This document shows, one piece after another, positions 44,441-48,369 of a stretch of DNA of 48,369 bases (positions are counted from its first letter, which is position 1; the number at the start of each line of letters is the position of its first letter). Position numbers and translations under genes: made by a program. Below the pieces are notes generated by a model, which saw nothing but the letters and a program-made list of their open reading frames with translations, did not search any database and was not told the DNA's origin. The stretch comes from Parachlorella kessleri. Lineage: Eukaryota; Chlorophyta; Trebouxiophyceae; Chlorellales; Chlorellaceae. The stretch is from assembly GCA_001598975.1 (NCBI GenBank), contig BBXU01002140.1, positions 1 through 48,369 on the forward strand. Reading direction: 5' to 3'.

Positions 44441-46234
44441 TCACGCTTCAACGTCACCCCCCTTCTCGTGCTCTTCCTGCAACTTCTTGGCATACTTCTC
44501 AAACGCATGGCCCACAGGGATCTGCACACAGTGGAAGAGTTCCAGGGCGAGGTGCCCCACATCAACATCTGACAAGCAGCACATGGCAGATATAGTTCAA
44601 TCCTGGAGCAAGGCTGGCAGGAAGCCAGCCGTCTGCAGCAGGTGGTGCACGCAGGCTAGACTGGCCTTCCACAACTAGGTAGCATGCAGAGTGCGCATAC
44701 TGCTGTGAAATTAAGGTCGTGTGCCAACACACAGGTCCGGCTGGGTGCTGCAAGTTTATGCCACCCACCTGGTCCAGGAAGAACAGTGCAAGGATGAGGA
44801 TCACGGTGCTGATGAGTAACGCAAGGGTCCCCAGCAGCCACATGATCAAGGGGATGAACGCGAAGAAGAACCGTAGCCCTGCAGTGCGTGGACGGGGGCG
44901 AGGCATTGGTGTCAGCATAGAACCTGCCGGCTGCTGACTGACAGCACCTGGTGCGACTCAGATACAACAGCTCATGTAAAACAAGCACCTAACACAACAC
45001 TACACCAGCCCGACTTGCCTAGCGTGAAATAGAGGGAGGCCCTATGTGTCATAGCAATCGTCTCCTCTTGCAGGGGCAGGGAAGTCCGTGGGTGGGCTGG
45101 CACAACCCGCACAAGATACCCCTGCACAGCAACCAAGGCAGGCGTTCTTAACTATCGCCATCCAGTAGCAAAAAAGCCATCCAGTAGCAAAAAGTAGGAT
45201 GCTGCGAAGCAGTCACCAGTCAGACGCGGCGGCAGCATGGCCCCTAGGAAGTCCGGTAAATCATCCTACACGTTGCGACTAACAAGCACATCCCAGAGTT
45301 GCAGCGTAGACTTTTCCGCTGCGGACCACAATCCGGCGGCAGCACCAGCCAGCGGCCAGCTGCAGCTCACCAGGTGCACCGCAAGCCTCGCGCACTGCGC
45401 AAACGTAAGCAGCGACAGAAACAATGCGCCTAAAGCCAAAGCCATCTTTATTTCTGGCTGGATGAGGGGGTTGTGGCCTGCACACAGAAGGGCATCTGGT
45501 AAAGCATTGCGAGTCCGCAGCAAAGGTTTCTACCACTACTGTGCGGTGCATGTGTTCCCACGACAAGGGAGCATCAGCCCATGACACAACACTTTCCCTG
45601 GCAAGGCATGCGGGCTGGCCTCAACCAATCCACCTGAAATGGGGTCAAGCCTGGAATAGGTGCCCACTTGCTGCAGCTGCGTCTGTGTGGTTATGATTTG
45701 TATCAGCCGCCCCACAATCTGAGACTGTGCAGTGACTAGCAGCGTGGATGCGACAATCCTGCACAGAGAAGCACAAAACATTGCTTACCAAAGCCTGCGC
45801 CCCAACACACAGGGGCCAGCTGCAGCGCAATCTGCGGGACTCACATGTTCCTCCATGTCTGTACCGAATTGATGCCCTCTTTAGCATCTGCAAGGAAGGC
45901 CACTCTCCTACTTCCTTTAGCTATCCTTGCAAGAGCATAAATGCAAGCACTACAGGCAGGGGGAGCAAGGGAGCCTGCTGCACTGGTATCCGCCACAGCA
46001 GGCAACTGCTCCCTCTAAGAACCTGCTCCAGGATGTCTGCTTGCCTTGCATCATTGCGACTGCCCACAAGCCCCTAGTCTTCAGTGAAGTGGTCCACAGG
46101 TCCACATAGCGCGAGCCCATAAGACAGCTGGTGTTGCCCCAGTGGCCTCTACTAAAGTACCAAACGTGGTACAAAACAAGGGCCCCCATACAACACAGAA
46201 ACACTACCAGCTCTGCAACGTCGCCGCTATCCAT
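44441..46234 (-). CDS. DUF599 family membrane protein
   Basis: Integral membrane protein of family DUF599, common in plants and bacteria, function unknown. Seven exons, 46045-46234, 45845-45887, 45634-45758, 45371-45477, 45019-45121, 44765-44878 and 44441-44568, join in phase to 269 residues. The first membrane segment is ELVVFLCCMGALVLYHVWYF; the YHxW motif is typical. Next is LWAVAMMQDAKEGINSVQTW followed by RNMIVASTLL, matching the family's A(V/M)QTLRN.IMASTLL block. A second segment is MALALGALFLSLLTFAQCAR. Then come HRASLYFTLGLRFFFAFIPL and IMWLLGTLALLISTVILILA, matching the family's RAGLFYTLGLRAFYF region. The tail is a charged helix, FEKYAKKLQEEHEKGGD. Introns 1 and 5 both have GC donors. 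Confidence 0.88.
44879..45018 (-). other. GC-AG intron 5 of the DUF599 gene
   Basis: Donor ACGCTAG|gcaagt on the minus strand, normal ctgcag acceptor. It joins YFTLG to LRFFFAF in phase, as the family requires. Confidence 0.85.
45888..46044 (-). other. GC-AG intron 1 of the DUF599 gene
   Basis: Donor TGCAAG|gcaagc on the minus strand, normal acceptor. Only this donor restores the conserved MMQDAKEGINSVQTW reading frame. Confidence 0.85.
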
Positions 46235-47336
46235 CGTGATGAGGGGTCTGTAAAACCCAACAGTGCTACAAGTTACAGCCACACGCCAGGACAACGAACA
46301 AAGGTTGGGCTACACTCTAAGTTGTGTATATGCTGTCTGGACTTATCTCAGACGCGTGACGTGAAATGCTGCCAGGGAGTTATAGTTTAGGCGACGTCAA
46401 ACATGTCTTGGCGTCCACCGCAGGCAATCCCTGCCCGCCAGCTGGAGGAACCTGCGTGACACCTCCTGCGAAGCCGCCAGATGCAGGCTTGTGCTTCCGG
46501 CTCTCCTACGCTCCTACAAGTCAGTTGAGTGAGTAGCAGGCGACCGGTACTTCAAGTGTTGCGGGGCCGTGCTCCATGGCTTGATCAGTTGTTGAGTAGC
46601 CTGTGCGCGTGCGCCTTGCTTGAGGCGCCATTGCCAGAGGGGCAGTCATCGAAGCTGGCTGTTGAGACGGCTTTACTAATGAGTGCCAGCCTTTGAAGCC
46701 ACGGTTGTGCTTTACAACAGCTGCAGCTGCCTTCTCCATCTTCACCTGCCATGACATACCAGGGGCACCTGTGTGAGCTGGCCTCAAGGCAAAGCCATGC
46801 ATCATGCAAGCAAGCACCACTGAGGTGCTGGTTCCTGCCGACCACAATATTCAACCTAGCATCAAAGGCTTGACAAGTGAGTTCCTGGACTCAAGCCTCT
46901 GACACACTGTGTAAGCCCCAAATTGATAGTGCCCCCCTGAGCATAGCACCCTCCCTCTAACTTTGCTTACAACCGAGGCTACACGAAGAACTCCTGTTAG
47001 TGCAGCGCAGCACGCTGCCATCCCAGCCGCCTCGACATACACCAACATTCCGTCCAGCCCACAGGGCCCCAACCCCCAGGCGGCTGTTACAAGGCTGCAG
47101 ACATCTACCAAACATCATGAGCACTGTGACAAGACGAGCTGCCCTGTCTGCACACTTCTCACATGATAAAAGCCAGTACAACCTGCCAACCTTCAACGAT
47201 ATGAGCCTCGGCAAGGCCAACAGTTACGAATCCTCAGCATACAAAGGACAGATACTGAAGACTCAGCGCCACGCCTATCTGTATGCCGCGCGCAGCAAGC
47301 TTGCACGCAGCTGCTTTGGGCTGCATAGCTGGGCTG
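46235..47336. other. 1.1-kb intergenic region, ATX1 / DUF599
   Basis: Both neighbours are on the minus strand, so it contains the ATX1 3' UTR and the DUF599 promoter. Several frames of 80-110 codons exist on both strands, but none has a recognisable domain or convincing splice partners. Confidence 0.45.
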
Positions 47337-47743
47337 CTACTGCCAAAAAGAGGTGGCCTTGCCGGTTTTCGCGACAGTTTCCAACACCTTCTGGGGTTCC
47401 ACATTCCCCTTCACCACCACTTTCTGCTGCGCCATGTCAATGTCCACCGACTGCACCCCTTCCATCTTGTTCAGTACTCTCTGCACAGCCCCCGAGCAGC
47501 CCTGCAGCCAAGCAGGTGGCTGTGTTGAGCGGCTTGCCGACTGCTGATGACTGCCTAGACCGCTGGTACACTCTTTTCTCATGGTGTGAGAGGTTACTCG
47601 GCCTGCTGCAAGTTGACGGCCAGGTGCATCAAATACAGCTGCAGGCCTAAACACGGCCCCAAGGCAGCAAAGCAACCCTGCAGAACCAGCAGAACACTCG
47701 CCTCGCACGCCATGGCGACCTTGAGCGCCACCTCCTGTGTCAT
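47337..47743 (-). CDS. ATX1/CCH-like cytosolic copper chaperone
   Basis: Small heavy-metal-associated (HMA) domain protein that carries Cu(I) from the cytosol to P-type ATPases of the secretory pathway. Two exons, 47702-47743 and 47337-47501, join to 68 residues, the normal length for ATX1 without the plant CCH tail. The start is [20 protein letters not shown], containing the MxCxxC copper site (MACEGC). The rest fits the fold: [40 protein letters not shown], ending SFWQ; the Lys-Thr-Gly-Lys loop is typical of ATX1. The intron splits the copper motif between its Glu and Gly and has a GC donor (GAG|gcgagt). No targeting sequence is visible. Confidence 0.93.
47502..47701 (-). other. GC-AG intron of ATX1
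   Basis: Donor GCGAG|gcgagt and a normal ctgcag acceptor on the minus strand. It is required to join MACE to GCSGAV, the conserved copper-binding loop. Confidence 0.85.
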
Positions 47744-48369
47744 TCCGGGGTAGTCAAACGCAACGGCAAGTCACAGCTTGAACGTAGGCAGGCTGGCACA
47801 AATGCAGGGTGCCCAGCCTTGTTCTAACTTGCAGCACACGTAGCTGACAGTCTTTTGGGGAAGATGGCAGGCAAAGAAGTATTTTGTTATAAATGTCTTG
47901 CTTCGGTAAGCTATTGCGCCAATGCTTCACGTCTTGTAACCGGAGTGTGACCTGGCCGCGCTAAACGTTGGCTTACGGAAGGGCTCACGCGTTTACCCTC
48001 GTTTCTGGCACATGGCAGATCGGGCCATATCTGTCACTTAGCTGATCTAGAACTCCGTTGTCATGTTGCCTCCCCAAAGCCCTAACATGCAAGACCTGGA
48101 TGGCAAGAGTCTAGCAGTGCGTGGCGTAGAACATGCCATAAAGCAGAGCTCCACTTGCTGGTAGAGGAGTATTAGTGAGCCAAGGTTGCCCAGGTATGTC
48201 CCTGAAGGGTCTCGCAACAGAGGGCCCTCATGTGCAGGCCTTTAGGGTACATCTTCTTTCAAGCTGGGTACCCCCTAGTCAAAAAGGACTTACTTTCAGA
48301 AGGCCTGGGTACGTCCCCTTCCCCCCACCCCCCTGTCCAGGTCTCCCCCGCCCTCCCCCCCCCGTGACT
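47744..48369. other. Upstream region of ATX1 with terminal C-rich tract
   Basis: Contains the ATX1 promoter and 5' UTR on its left side. The last 60 or so bases (from about 48310) are poly-C/CT-rich low-complexity sequence, which may be why the contig or window ends here. No gene is supported. Confidence 0.45.

Noticed and set aside
47000..47650. 216-codon plus-strand frame
   Set aside because: It runs antisense over the ATX1 exon and has no domain of its own.
1..48369. Prokaryotic-type systems: defence islands, CRISPR arrays, operons, insertion sequences
   Set aside because: Every supported gene is a spliced eukaryotic gene or a nuclear single-exon gene; no repeat-spacer array or transposase was seen.

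Overview
The window is a stretch of nuclear DNA from a eukaryote, most likely a green alga (Chlorophyta, possibly a trebouxiophyte-like lineage). The evidence is intron-dense genes with short exons, splice sites mostly of the gtgagt...ctgcag type, and plant-type versions of several families: a MET1-type DNA methyltransferase with two RFD domains and no CXXC, a TIP1-like ankyrin palmitoyltransferase, a DUF599 membrane protein and an ATX1/CCH-type copper chaperone. No ribosomal RNA, convincing tRNA, CRISPR array, transposon or virus-like gene was found. Species and chromosome cannot be fixed from the sequence.

Layout, left to right. (1) 1-2590: the N-terminal exons of cytosolic isoleucyl-tRNA synthetase (minus, cut by the window edge), divergent from COA6 (plus). 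(2) 2715-4614: the tri-snRNP protein SNRNP27 (plus), 124 bp after COA6. (3) 5425-6919: a DUF1761 membrane protein (minus). (4) 7419-9374: a GHMP-kinase-fold protein (plus). (5) 9673-10831: an adenylate-kinase-like protein (plus). (6) 11842-13050: a CaaX-terminated disordered protein and a Kish/TMEM167 secretory-pathway protein, both minus and 74 bp apart. (7) 13585-27759: a complete 38-exon MET1/DNMT1 gene (plus), divergent from Kish. (8) 29072-30589: an unrecognised 370-aa protein (plus). (9) 31075-35129: an F-box/JmjC dioxygenase (minus). (10) 35704-40096: an ankyrin-DHYC palmitoyltransferase (minus), divergent from an unrecognised 223-aa protein at 40417-41187 (plus). (11) 41565-43510: a HAD-like protein lacking key catalytic acids (minus). 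(12) 44441-46234: a DUF599 membrane protein (minus). (13) 47337-47743: an ATX1-like copper chaperone (minus).

I rebuilt exon-intron structures by hand from splice signals, reading-frame phase and family resemblance. For COA6, SNRNP27, Kish, MET1, the JmjC protein, the palmitoyltransferase, the HAD protein, DUF599, ATX1 and the 370-aa protein, every exon joins in phase to give one intact frame. DUF1761 and the GHMP protein each have one unresolved internal exon. The genes do not form one pathway. They are a mix of housekeeping functions (translation, splicing, mitochondrial copper and cytochrome oxidase assembly, secretion, lipidation) and chromatin-linked enzymes (MET1, JmjC).

Points of most interest: an apparently catalytically dead HAD protein, a palmitoyltransferase with an Akr1-like DHYC centre and a missing zinc cysteine, a predicted farnesylated protein with a PP1-docking-like motif packed against Kish, and four GC-AG introns, one of which splits the copper-binding motif of ATX1. 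I found no multi-gene system that I could call a new defence or biosynthetic system.
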